A stretch of 64,000 nucleotides of DNA. Origin: CAWKGV01 sp963849305. Its GTDB lineage: Bacteria > Pseudomonadota > Alphaproteobacteria > Acetobacterales > Acetobacteraceae. This document shows, piece by piece, positions 38,470 through 47,056 of this stretch. Location of the stretch: positions 1 through 64,000 of the forward strand of contig CAWKGV010000022.1 of assembly GCA_963849305.1 (NCBI GenBank). Reading direction: 5' to 3'. How positions within the stretch are numbered: the first letter of the stretch is position 1; each line of letters begins with the position of its first letter. The notes under the pieces were generated by a model. That model saw only the letters and a program-made list of their open reading frames with translations, did not search any database and was not told where the DNA came from. The translations under genes and the position numbers were made by a program.

Positions 38470-39411
38470 ATGGCCAGCACGGCATCACCTAGGAACGCCG
38501 CATCGGCCGCCGGCAGGCGCGCTCCCCGTCGTGGCATAGCGGCGCGCTTCGGCGCCGGCGCCGAGATGATGGCGTTGGTGGCGCCCTCGGTTGGGCTGCT
38601 GCTGATCTGGATGGCCGTGCCGCTCGCGATGACCTTGTGGTTCTCGTTCCGGCGCTACAACCTGCTCAACCCGCTGATCCACGGCTGGGCCGGGGCCAGC
38701 AACTATCGCTACCTGTTCGCCGACCCGGCGCTCTATTCAGCGCTGATCGTTACCGTCATCCTCGTGGTCGCCATCCTGGCCATCACGGTCGGCCTCGGCG
38801 CGATCTGCGCGGCCCTGTTCGCCAATGACTTTCCCGGGCAGGGCGTCGCGCGCGTGCTGATGATCTCGCCGTTCTTCGTGATGCCGACGGTCAGTGCGTT
38901 GATCTGGAAGAATCTGCTGATGAACCCGGTGAACGGGCTCATCGCCTTCATGACCCGCTCGGTCGGGCTCGGCGCGGTGGACTGGTTTGGCCAGCTTCCA
39001 CTGCTCTCGATCATCGGCATCGTTTCCTGGGAGTGGCTGCCGTTCGCCTTCCTGATCCTGTTCACCTCCATCCAATCGCTTGATGAGAGCACGCTGGAGG
39101 CGGCCAATCTCGACGGCGCCGGGCCGATCTCCGTCTTCCTGTACATCCAGCTTCCGCACATGGGCCGGGCAATCAGCGTCGTGGTGATGATGGAGACGAT
39201 CTTCCTGTTGGGGATCTTCGCCGAGATCTACGTCACCACGGCCGGCGGACCCGGCATCGCCACCACGAACCTCGCATTCCTGATCTATCAGCGCGCGCTG
39301 CTCGCCTTCAACGTGGGTTCGGCCTCCGCCGCCGGGGTGATCGCGATCGTGCTGGCCAACATCATGGCCGCCTTCTTGGTCAACACGATCGCGCGGAGGC
39401 TGGACGTATGA
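38470..39411 (+). CDS. Polyol ABC transporter permease (SmoF type)
   Basis: Inner-membrane permease, 313 residues, six predicted helices starting at MALVAPSVGLLLIWMAVPLA. The cytoplasmic EAA loop is LEAANLDGAGPISVFLYIQL. The N-terminal 30 residues are basic and precede the first helix. Its stop overlaps the next permease start by 4 bases. The function follows from the family and the neighbouring binding protein. Confidence 0.9.
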   Translation: MASTASPRNAASAAGRRAPRRGIAARFGAGAEMMALVAPSVGLLLIWMAVPLAMTLWFSFRRYNLLNPLIHGWAGASNYRYLFADPALYSALIVTVILVVAILAITVGLGAICAALFANDFPGQGVARVLMISPFFVMPTVSALIWKNLLMNPVNGLIAFMTRSVGLGAVDWFGQLPLLSIIGIVSWEWLPFAFLILFTSIQSLDESTLEAANLDGAGPISVFLYIQLPHMGRAISVVVMMETIFLLGIFAEIYVTTAGGPGIATTNLAFLIYQRALLAFNVGSASAAGVIAIVLANIMAAFLVNTIARRLDV

Positions 39412-40220
39412 GGCGGACGCATCCGGTCGCCGGAATACTGTGCTGGCTGATCGCCATCGCGATGTTCTTCCCGCTGTTCTGGATGCTCCTGGCCAGCTTC
39501 AAGACCGAGGTGGAGGCGGTGCAGACGCCGCCGCTGTTCGTGTTCCACCCGACGCTTCAGAATTACACCGACATCTTCCAGCGCGCGGACTACCTGGCCT
39601 TCTTCTGGAACAGCGTGGTCATCTCGGTGGTGTCTACGGTGGTTGAGCTGCTGCTCGCCGTGCCGGCGGCGTTCGCGATGTCGTTTTACCCATCCAAGCG
39701 CACCCGAGGCACGCTGCTCTGGATGTTGTCCACCAAAATGCTTCCCGCGGTCGGGGTGCTCGTGCCGATCTACCTGCTCGCCCGCGATTTCGGCCTGCTC
39801 GATACCTGGTCCGCGCTCATCATCATCTACGTGTTGAGCAACCTGCCAATAGCCGTCTGGATGCTGTTCACTTTTTTCCGCGAGACACCGAAGGACATCA
39901 TCGAGGCGAGCCGGATCGACGGGGCGGGCACCTATCAGACGATCGTGCATGTGCTGCTGCCGCTGGTGGGGCCGGGAATCGCCTCCACAGCCCTGCTCAA
40001 CATCATCCTGTGCTGGAACGAGGCGTTCTGGAGCCTGAACCTGACAGCGCACAACGCGGCGCCGCTGCCGGCCTTCATCGCTTCGTTCTCCGCCCCGCAG
40101 GGGCTGTTCTGGGCCAAGCTGTCCGCCGCCTCGGTGCTGGCGGTGGCGCCGATCCTGGTGTTCGGCTGGATCAGCCAGCGCCAGCTCGTGCGGGGGCTGA
40201 CCTTCGGCGCAGTGAAGTAA
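39408..40220 (+). CDS. Polyol ABC transporter permease (SmoG type)
   Basis: Second inner-membrane permease, 270 residues, MalG-like. Helices begin at AGILCWLIAIAMFFPLFWML. EAA-type loop: IIEASRIDGAGTYQTIVHVL. The end QLVRGLTFGAVK is typical for the family. A 30-bp gap precedes the first SDR. No ATP-binding subunit gene follows in the operon, so the pair must borrow an ATPase from elsewhere in the genome or the gene lies outside this window. Confidence 0.9.
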   Translation: MRRTHPVAGILCWLIAIAMFFPLFWMLLASFKTEVEAVQTPPLFVFHPTLQNYTDIFQRADYLAFFWNSVVISVVSTVVELLLAVPAAFAMSFYPSKRTRGTLLWMLSTKMLPAVGVLVPIYLLARDFGLLDTWSALIIIYVLSNLPIAVWMLFTFFRETPKDIIEASRIDGAGTYQTIVHVLLPLVGPGIASTALLNIILCWNEAFWSLNLTAHNAAPLPAFIASFSAPQGLFWAKLSAASVLAVAPILVFGWISQRQLVRGLTFGAVK

Positions 40221-40250
40221 CCCCCGGTTACGGGCTGAGGAGAATGAGGC

Positions 40251-41024
40251 GTGTATCTCGAGAAGTTCCGGCTGGACGGGCGGACCGCGGTTGTCACTGG
40301 CGGCGGCCAGGGAATCGGATTTGCCTGCGCTCAGGCGCTGGGAGAGGCGGGGGCGCAGGTCATCCTGGCCGAAATCCTGGCTCAGCGGGTCCAGGGTGCG
40401 GTCGAGCAACTCACGGCGCAGGGCGTGAGGGCGCACGGCGCGTCGCTCGATGTCACGCAATCCCACGCGGTCGAGGCGCTTGCCGAGCGAATCGAGCGCG
40501 AGCATGGCGGGGCCGATATCCTGGTCAACAATGCCGGGATCGCGATCAGCGACGTGCGCGCCGAAGACACCACCGACGAGCACTGGCGCAAGCACATGGA
40601 CGTCAATCTCGACGGCCTGTTCTTCTGTTGCCGGTCGTTCGGCAAGCGAATGCTGGCGCGCGGCAAGGGCGCGATCGTCAACATCGGCTCGATGTCCGGG
40701 TTCATCGTCAACAAGCCGCAGCCGCAATCCTTCTACAACGCCTCCAAAGCGGCGGTGCATCACCTGACGAAATCGCTGGCCGCCGAATGGGCGGCGCGCG
40801 GGGTGCGGGTGAACGCCGTCGCCCCGACCTATATCGCCACGCCGCTGACCCTGTTCGGCAGCCAGAACAAGGAAATGTACGACACCTGGTTGGACATGAC
40901 GCCGATGCGCCGCATGGGTGAGCCGGAAGAGATCGCGGCGACGGTGCTATTCCTGGCATCGGACGCCTCCAGCCTGTTGACCGGCAGCATCGTGTTGGCC
41001 GACGGCGGCTACACCTGCTGGTAG
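40251..41024 (+). CDS. SDR polyol dehydrogenase
   Basis: 257 residues; GTG start at 40251 with GAGGAG about 8 bases upstream. NAD-binding VVTGGGQGIGFACAQAL, NNAGIAISD, catalytic Ser in NIGSMSGFIV and YNASK. The C-terminal end DGGYTCW resembles arabitol/threitol-type dehydrogenases, but the exact polyol cannot be assigned. Located after the transporter permeases and before the SmoS-like enzyme, so it probably oxidises an imported polyol or its epimer. Confidence 0.82.
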   Translation: MYLEKFRLDGRTAVVTGGGQGIGFACAQALGEAGAQVILAEILAQRVQGAVEQLTAQGVRAHGASLDVTQSHAVEALAERIEREHGGADILVNNAGIAISDVRAEDTTDEHWRKHMDVNLDGLFFCCRSFGKRMLARGKGAIVNIGSMSGFIVNKPQPQSFYNASKAAVHHLTKSLAAEWAARGVRVNAVAPTYIATPLTLFGSQNKEMYDTWLDMTPMRRMGEPEEIAATVLFLASDASSLLTGSIVLADGGYTCW

Positions 41025-41036
41025 GGCGAGGGCCAC

Positions 41037-41807
41037 ATGAGGTTGCGAAGCAAGGTCGCGCTGGTCACGGGCGGGGCGCGGGGAATCGGTCGCGCGGTGG
41101 CGGAACGGTACGCCACTGAAGGCGCCCGCGTTGTCGTGGCCGATCTGCTGGAAGCGGAGGCCAAGCAGGTCGCCTCCACGCTCGGAGACGGCGGGATCGG
41201 CCTCGGCGTGGACGTCACGCGCCAGGACAGCATCGAGCACATGATAGGGATGGTCGTGGCCGCGGCCGGGCGCATCGACATCCTGGTGAACGGGGCGGCG
41301 GTGTTCGACCTCGCGCCGATTACCGAAATCACGCGCGAAAGCTGCCGTCGGGTGTTCGCGGTCAATGTCGAGGGGCTGCTGTTCACTCTCCAAGCGGCGG
41401 CGCGGCAAATGATCAAGCAAGGCGAGGGCGGGAAGATCATCAACTTCGCCTCGCAGGCGGGGCGGCGGGGCGAGGCGCTGGTCGCGGTCTATTGCGCCTC
41501 CAAGGCGGCGGTGATCAGCCTCACCCAGAGTGCGGGCCTCGACCTGATCAAGCATAGCATCAACGTCAACGGGATCGCGCCCGGCGTGGTCGATACGCCG
41601 ATGTGGGACCAGGTGGACGCGCTGTTCGCCAAATACGAGAACCTGCCGATCGGCGAGAAGAAGCGCCAGGTGGGACGCGCCGTGCCCTACGGCCGGATGG
41701 GCCGGCCCGAGGATCTGACCGGCACGGCCGTGTTCCTCGCCAGCGCCGATTCCGATTATGTCGTAGCGCAGACCTTCAACGTCGATGGCGGCAACTGGAT
41801 GAGTTGA
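41037..41807 (+). CDS. smoS: Sorbitol (L-iditol 2-) dehydrogenase, SmoS type
   Basis: SDR oxidising D-glucitol to fructose and often galactitol or L-iditol. 256 residues. Close agreement with Rhodobacter SmoS as I know it: VALVTGGARGIGRAVAERYA, FDLAPITEITRESCRRVF, KIINFASQAGRRGEALVAVY with YCASK, LDLIKHSINVNGIAPGVVDT, YENLPIGEKKRQVGRAVPYG and the end FNVDGGNWMS. It follows the preceding SDR by 12 bp and the kinase starts 3 bp after its stop. Confidence 0.88.
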   Translation: MRLRSKVALVTGGARGIGRAVAERYATEGARVVVADLLEAEAKQVASTLGDGGIGLGVDVTRQDSIEHMIGMVVAAAGRIDILVNGAAVFDLAPITEITRESCRRVFAVNVEGLLFTLQAAARQMIKQGEGGKIINFASQAGRRGEALVAVYCASKAAVISLTQSAGLDLIKHSINVNGIAPGVVDTPMWDQVDALFAKYENLPIGEKKRQVGRAVPYGRMGRPEDLTGTAVFLASADSDYVVAQTFNVDGGNWMS

Positions 41808-41810
41808 GCG

Positions 41811-43441
41811 ATGCCCGAAGCCGTCGTCGGAGTTGATGTAGGAACCGGCAGCGCGCGCGCGGGCGTATTCGATTTGGCGGGACTGCGGCTAGGATACGCA
41901 GCGCGGCCGATCCGCATGTGGCGGCCATCGACCGACCACGTCGAGCAGTCCGCAGACGACATCTGGCGAGCGTCATGCGACGCCGTGCGCGATGCGTTGG
42001 CGCAAGCCGGCGCTCCCTCGGTGCGCGGATTGGGCTTCGACGCCACTTGCTCGCTGGTGCTGCGCGACGCTGAGGGGCGCGCGGTGCCAGTGAATGCTGA
42101 AGGCGCGGGCGAGCGCGATGTCATCGTCTGGATGGACCATCGCGCGGTCGAGCAGGCGGCGCGCATCAATGCCGGCCGCCACGCGGTGCTGCGCTATGTC
42201 GGGGGCATCATCTCCCCCGAGATGCAGACGCCGAAGCTCCTGTGGCTCAAGGAGAACCTACCGCGGGCCTGGCAGCGCGCGAGCTTCTTCTTCGACCTGC
42301 CGGATTTCCTGACCTGGCGCGCGACCGGCTCGGATCAGCGTTCGCTGTGCTCGACGGTATGCAAGTGGACGTATCTCGGGCACGAGCAGCGCTGGGACGA
42401 GGGATATTTCCGTGCGATCGGCCTCGGCGATCTGGCGGACGAAGGCTTTCGCCGGATCGGCACACGCATCAGCCCGATGGGCGCGGCCGTGGGTAACGGG
42501 TTATCGGCACGCGCAGCGATCGAGCTGGGCCTGCCGGCAGGGACACCGGTCGGCACATCGGCGATCGACGCTCATGCCGGCGGGATCGGCGTGATCGGAG
42601 CCGAGCTGGGTGACAACTCGCAGGGACGAGGCGCTGCTCGCTCGCCGCCTCGCCCTCATCGGAGGCACGTCATCCTGCCACATGGCGGTCTCGCGCGATC
42701 CGACCTTCGTTCCGGGAGTATGGGGGCCATACTATTCGGCGATGCTGCCAGGACATGTGGTTGAACGAGGGCGGGCAGTCCGCCACGGGAAGCCTGATCG
42801 ACCACATCGTCGGCACACATGCCGCTTTCGCCGCCGCCAACCCCGATGCGCGCGACGGCCGGACAGTGTACGACGCCCTGAACGAGCACCTGCGAACCCT
42901 GGCCCGCGACCAGCCATTCCCGGCGGCGATCGCGCGCGAGCTGCATGTCGATCCGGACTTCCACGGCAACCGTTCGCCGCATGCCGATCCCACCCTGCGC
43001 GGGATGATCTCGGGACTTTCGCTTTCGGCTGGGCGCGACGAACTGGCCACGCTCTATCTCGCCACCATTCAGGCGCTCGCGTACGGCACGCGAAACATCA
43101 TCGAGGCCATGAATCGCCAGGGCTACGCGGTCGACACCATCCTCGCCTGCGGCGGCGGCACCAAAAACGCCGTGTTCCTGCGTGAACACGCCGACGCCAC
43201 GGGCTGTCGGATCGTGTTACCCGAGGAACCCGAGGCGGTGCTGCTCGGCGCGGCCGTGCTCGGCGCGGTCGCGGGCGGATGCTATCCGGACATTCCGACC
43301 GCGATGCGGGCGATGACGCGCGCCCGAACGGTGATCGAGCCGGCGTGCGGCGAAATCAGGCGCTACCATGACGCGAAATTCGCGGTGTTCCAGCGAATGC
43401 ACGACGATCAAATGGCTTACCGCGCTCTTATGGGTAGCTGA
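41811..43441 (+). CDS. FGGY-family pentulose (ribulokinase-like) kinase, two frameshifts
   Basis: Sugar kinase of the FGGY superfamily. N-terminal domain: VVGVDVGTGSARAGVFDLAG, LGFDATCSLVLRD, VIVWMDHRAVEQAARIN, GGIISPEMQTPKLLWLKEN. That set is characteristic of the D-ribulokinase/FGGY group. An indel near 42613 and an extra C near 42756 break the frame; corrected text reads LIGGTSSCHMAVS, then MWLNEGGQSATGSLIDH and, in the C-terminal lobe, ILACGGGTKNAVFLREHAD. About 542 residues. Position suggests phosphorylation of a ketopentose made by the neighbouring dehydrogenases. Confidence 0.85.
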
Positions 43442-43456
43442 GCGGCAACCACGGTC

Positions 43457-43484
43457 CCACCCCCGGATCGCGATCCGGGGGTGG
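43457..43484. terminator. Perfect 28-bp palindrome between convergent genes
   Basis: CCACCCCCGGATCG is followed directly by its exact reverse complement, giving a 14-bp stem centred on GATCGCGATC. It lies 16 bases after the kinase stop and about 30 bases from the end of the convergent porin gene. No T-run is evident on either side. A bidirectional terminator is the simplest reading; a cruciform or protein site is possible. Confidence 0.65.
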
Positions 43485-43515
43485 CCATGAGAAGAGAAAG
43501 TGTGAACGGCGCGGG

Positions 43516-44835
43516 TTAGTAAGGCACGAACTGCGGGAAATGCAGTGCCGCGCCGAGGTCGATAGAGAGCTGCGCACCGATGACCAACGCGTTCGGAACC
43601 TTCCTCGGAGCGACGAACCCGATCTCGTCCGGATGGATGACATACTGCAAGGCCGGCTTGATCACCACGCCGGGGATCACGCTGAACCCGTAGTTCACCT
43701 CGAAGATGTATTCGTTGGAGTAGGGGGATCCCGAAGCGCCCATGATCGGCAGGTAGGAAGCCGCCAAGCCCACCGTGTCGGCCGGCCGCGATGCGAAGGG
43801 TGCCTGGTCGAACAGGCCGACGTAGTACTCGCCCCAGTACGGCGCATACCCCTTCGATTGGATCAGCACGCCGCCGAACACCGTCAGGCTCTGCTGGGTC
43901 GCCGGATCGGGCCGCCAGACCGTCTGCTGGAATTGGGCATAGTAGGCCGTGCGATCGCGGCTGACGATCCCCGGTGTGGCTGGGTACGAGAATGTCCCGG
44001 TATCATAATAGCCGCCGATATCGAGCTTCGTCGGGTAGCGCGCCGTGGCGAACGTGGTCTGATAGCCTAGCTCGTATGGGAAGAACTTACCGATCCCGTG
44101 ATCCCAGCGCCAGGTGAACCCTTGCCCCTCGACCTGAGTCGGGTCGTCCTGGTAGCCGCCGACTCGGATATATGCCTCGGGCGTGATCTGGAAGTTCGCC
44201 CGCCCGCCCCAGGTCGATTGCGGATAAGGCTGGTTGTCGTTCATTCCGAAATACCAAATGCCAGGCTGGGCACAGAAGATGTTGCTGAGGAACGAGCAGG
44301 AAATCGCTGAGGTGGCGAAGTCCGCGGTCGGGTTGGTCCGGCCGAACGTGAGATCGACGCGGTCGTGGAGTAGTGCTTGTTCGTAATAAAAATCGGCCAG
44401 GCGGATCACATTGTTGGGGCCGTTGTTGCCGGTCAGGCCGAAATTCGTCCCGGCGGCGGGCGATACGCTTTTTCCGTTTCGTTCGTCGAGGATGATGTGC
44501 AGTGACCCGCCGGTGATGCCTGCGATCTTTTGCAGATCAAACGTGGCACCCATCGCGAGTTCGCCCGCGGGATAGACGCCGGTGTTCCTGCCGCCCGACA
44601 CGTTGGCCAGGATGTCTTCCACATACGACAGCGAAAGATAAATGCCCCTATCCGCCAGGCTCTTGCCCAGATTCGTCGCCGACGTGCCCAGATTCGTCAA
44701 CGACGGAGGGATCATGCTGTTTGAAACCTCCGTCGCTTGTTGTGCGTTCGCCGCCCCCGGCGCGCCCGCGATAAGGCTGCTCAGGACAAGCGCCGACGCA
44801 GCCGTGGCGTAGCTGCCAGCACGCAAGGTTCCCAT
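43516..44835 (-). CDS. OprB-family carbohydrate-selective porin
   Basis: Outer-membrane beta-barrel porin, 439 residues with a signal peptide (ALVLSSLIAGAPGAANAQQ). OprB traits: an N-terminal region DRGIYLSLSYVEDILANVSG, then alternating strands ending in aromatic residues, PGIWYFGMNDNQPYPQSTWG and a terminal aromatic residue (FPQFVPY). The ATG is preceded by a strong GGGAGGAGT site. It points toward the polyol operon from the other side, and outer-membrane entry of the same sugars is a reasonable inference. Confidence 0.88.
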   Translation of the reverse strand: MGTLRAGSYATAASALVLSSLIAGAPGAANAQQATEVSNSMIPPSLTNLGTSATNLGKSLADRGIYLSLSYVEDILANVSGGRNTGVYPAGELAMGATFDLQKIAGITGGSLHIILDERNGKSVSPAAGTNFGLTGNNGPNNVIRLADFYYEQALLHDRVDLTFGRTNPTADFATSAISCSFLSNIFCAQPGIWYFGMNDNQPYPQSTWGGRANFQITPEAYIRVGGYQDDPTQVEGQGFTWRWDHGIGKFFPYELGYQTTFATARYPTKLDIGGYYDTGTFSYPATPGIVSRDRTAYYAQFQQTVWRPDPATQQSLTVFGGVLIQSKGYAPYWGEYYVGLFDQAPFASRPADTVGLAASYLPIMGASGSPYSNEYIFEVNYGFSVIPGVVIKPALQYVIHPDEIGFVAPRKVPNALVIGAQLSIDLGAALHFPQFVPY

Positions 44836-44947
44836 TTACTCCTCCCAGGACGGTTCGTACTCGTGAGTTGATGCCTGCCCATGACGCACGGCCTGAGGCA
44901 GTGATCCGAATCGCGGCGACCGAATACGCGGTTATCCGCGCGATCCT

Positions 44948-45631
44948 CTATCCCTGCCCTGTTTCCCTATTGATTTCCTGCTGGCGCGCGATCGAGGCGG
45001 CAAGATCATTGGCGAAGCTCTGGCTGGCATCTCGCGCGAACTCCATCGCCCCGCTCGGCCCGGTGGGCATCCCCATCATCATGTCGCTCGGGCTCACCGG
45101 CGCCACGAACGCGGCTAGCAACTTGCCTGTCGTAGATACAGTGAACTTGCCCGCGACCGTCATGTTTCCGCCGCCCGCCGACGCCAGGTTCGGCATCCCG
45201 ACGACGGAATTTGCCCAAGGGTACGGGCCATTGCTGATATACATCTGGCGCGCCGGAACAATGCGCACCAAGATTAGCTGGATCGTGTGGATGCCCGGGC
45301 CAGGCGCACTGACTACAGGGAAGCGTCGGCTGACCGCCCGCCGCACGTCCTCGGTCAGCAAGGCAGCAACCTGCGATGCATCCACGCCGGAGAACGTGGC
45401 TTCGGGGCCGGTATCCACGGTTGCCGGCGGGATATAAAACCCGGTCGGCCGATATTGCGCGATGTCCGGCGCCCGCCAGACCTGCACGCCTGTTGCCGAG
45501 CTGCCTAGGTTCGGCGCCGCACTGAGCGGTACATTCGTGCCAAGCGCACCCTGGCCTGCCGGCTGCTGGGTGCATCCTGCCAGCAACGCCGCGGCAGCGC
45601 AAAAGGCTATCAGACTCCGCACACCCAACAT
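44948..45631 (-). CDS. DUF3313-like outer-membrane lipoprotein
   Basis: 227 residues with lipobox ALLAGCTQQ (Cys near residue 20). The mature chain has a linker, then IAQYRPTGFYIPPATV, ALLTEDVRRAVSRRFPVV, IHTIQLILVRIVPARQM and a C-terminal FARDASQSFANDLAASI. The layout matches the DUF3313 lipoproteins, whose function is unknown. It is upstream of the porin on the same strand with a 112-bp gap. Confidence 0.72.
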   Translation of the reverse strand: MLGVRSLIAFCAAAALLAGCTQQPAGQGALGTNVPLSAAPNLGSSATGVQVWRAPDIAQYRPTGFYIPPATVDTGPEATFSGVDASQVAALLTEDVRRAVSRRFPVVSAPGPGIHTIQLILVRIVPARQMYISNGPYPWANSVVGMPNLASAGGGNMTVAGKFTVSTTGKLLAAFVAPVSPSDMMMGMPTGPSGAMEFARDASQSFANDLAASIARQQEINRETGQG

Positions 45632-45902
45632 CCCTCAGCATACCCAACCTCCCAAGCCGTTTTCGTTGCCTCGATTGTGACACCGCTATGCGCCAACCCA
45701 ATGGTAAGGGCCAGGAAACTAATGGTAACGAAGCGGTGATGGACCGAACCGGGAGGGCACCGTTGCCCGGAAGCCATACCGGAGCAGCGATTGTTGGTGC
45801 GAGCCCCAACCCCGCCCCTCTCCTACAGGGAGAGGGAGCAGGATTTTGCCAACAAGCAGGTTCCGGTCCTTTGGTGAGCCTAACGCACCGATGTAGGCGA
45901 GC
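45632..45902. other. Non-coding region with hairpin and short direct repeat
   Basis: About 270 bases without a gene. It contains CCCTCTCC-TACAG-GGAGAGGG (45816-45836), an 8-bp-stem hairpin of a kind often dispersed in high-GC genomes and a possible terminator for the NIPSNAP gene. An 18-base direct repeat GAGCCTAACGCACCGATG occurs at 45877-45894 and 45900-45917, the second copy covering the end of that gene. Confidence 0.5.
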
Positions 45903-46229
45903 CTAACGCACCGATGAGAACGACGTGGGTTGCAGGATCTCGTTCGATACCTGCGATACGATCGGCCCGTTCGCCTCGGTCTGGGCGCGCGCGGCCTGCC
46001 AGTCGGGATCGTTGAAAAACGCGCCCCATTTCTGTTCGCGGTCGGCCAGCGAGTTCCAGGCCAACAGGTAATAAAGCCGCTGGTTCGATTCTCCGATCAG
46101 CGTGGTCCAGAACCCAGCCTGCCTGATGCCATGCTTCTCCCACAGCTTCAGTGTAATCGTGTCGAACCGCTTCAGCAGGTCGGGCAAACGGCCCGGCACG
46201 CAGTCGTAAATGCGCAGCTCGTACAGCAT
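45903..46229 (-). CDS. NIPSNAP family protein
   Basis: 108 residues with the ferredoxin-like NIPSNAP fold: MLYELRIYDCVPGRLPDLLK, LWEKHGIRQAGFWTTLIG, LYYLLAWNSLADREQKWGAF and DWQAAR. Function unknown in bacteria; often encoded with catabolic enzymes. Its stop falls in the second copy of an 18-base direct repeat, which may have altered the C-terminus (TSFSSVR). It is 37 bp downstream of an SDR gene on the same strand. Confidence 0.85.
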   Translation of the reverse strand: MLYELRIYDCVPGRLPDLLKRFDTITLKLWEKHGIRQAGFWTTLIGESNQRLYYLLAWNSLADREQKWGAFFNDPDWQAARAQTEANGPIVSQVSNEILQPTSFSSVR

Positions 46230-46266
46230 CGCCGCCTCCTATGTTCGTTATGGCGCAGCCTGGAGG

Positions 46267-46959
46267 CTAGAACCTCTCCACCCACGGTCGCAACTCGACT
46301 TCCCAGCTCCAAGCGCTGCGCGGCTGGTTCATCACCTGCCAATAGCTCGCGGCGATGGCGTCGGGATCGAGCATCGAGTCCGGCGCGTCCGCCGGCTCGG
46401 TGCGGCCCGGGTTTCGGATCGCGCCGTCGATGACGAAGTGCGCGACGTGGATGCCCTTCGGCGACAGCTCGCGCGCCATGCTCTGCGCCAGCCCGCGCAA
46501 AGCGAACTTTCCCATCGCGAACGACGCCGATTGCGCATAGCCCTTGACGCTGGCCGAGGCGCCGGTGAACAGGATCGCCCCGGCGCCGCGCGGCAGCATC
46601 CCCCGCGCCGCCTGCTGCGCCACCAGGAATCCGCCATAGGCGGAGACCGCGATGGCCCGCGCCACCTCCTCCGGGATTAGATCCACCAGCGCCCCGTGGG
46701 CACGCGCCGAGGCGTTGTAGACCACCACGTCCGGCTCCCCGAGCGAGGCCACCACCGCGTCGAACAGCCCGGCCACCTCCTCGGGCTCGCTCGCCTCGCA
46801 GGCGAACGACGCCGCCCCGGTCTCGGCGCAAAGCCCGGCCAGCTTGTCCGGATCGCGGGAAGCGAGCGCTACCTGGAGGTTGTGGCGCGCGAACAGCCGG
46901 GCCAGCGACGCCGAGAGCCCGCTGCCGGCGCCGACGATCAAAGCGAGACGGTAATCCAT
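46267..46959 (-). CDS. SDR family protein with altered catalytic tyrosine
   Basis: 230 residues from MDYRLALIVGAGSGLSASLA. Cofactor loop GAGSGLSASL; VVYNASARAHG in place of NNAG; TGASASVKGY for the Ser block. The YxxxK motif reads FAMGK, so the catalytic Tyr is Phe. The region FALRGLAQSMARELSPKGIH is typical of a subgroup of SDRs that share this change. Function uncertain; activity may be altered. Divergent from the acyl-CoA ligase across a 97-bp gap. Confidence 0.8.
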   Translation of the reverse strand: MDYRLALIVGAGSGLSASLARLFARHNLQVALASRDPDKLAGLCAETGAASFACEASEPEEVAGLFDAVVASLGEPDVVVYNASARAHGALVDLIPEEVARAIAVSAYGGFLVAQQAARGMLPRGAGAILFTGASASVKGYAQSASFAMGKFALRGLAQSMARELSPKGIHVAHFVIDGAIRNPGRTEPADAPDSMLDPDAIAASYWQVMNQPRSAWSWEVELRPWVERF

Positions 46960-47056
46960 TGGCGGGTCTCCGGGCCTGTGAGGCGCCCAGCAAAGCACGC
47001 CTGGACGCGGCGCAGAAGCCACGCGACACTGCGCTAACCGCCAGGAGGCCGCGTTC

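Noticed and set aside
39288..40763. 491-codon minus-strand frame opposite the polyol permease and first SDR
   Set aside because: Low-complexity His/Arg/Gln composition and complete overlap with well supported plus-strand genes.
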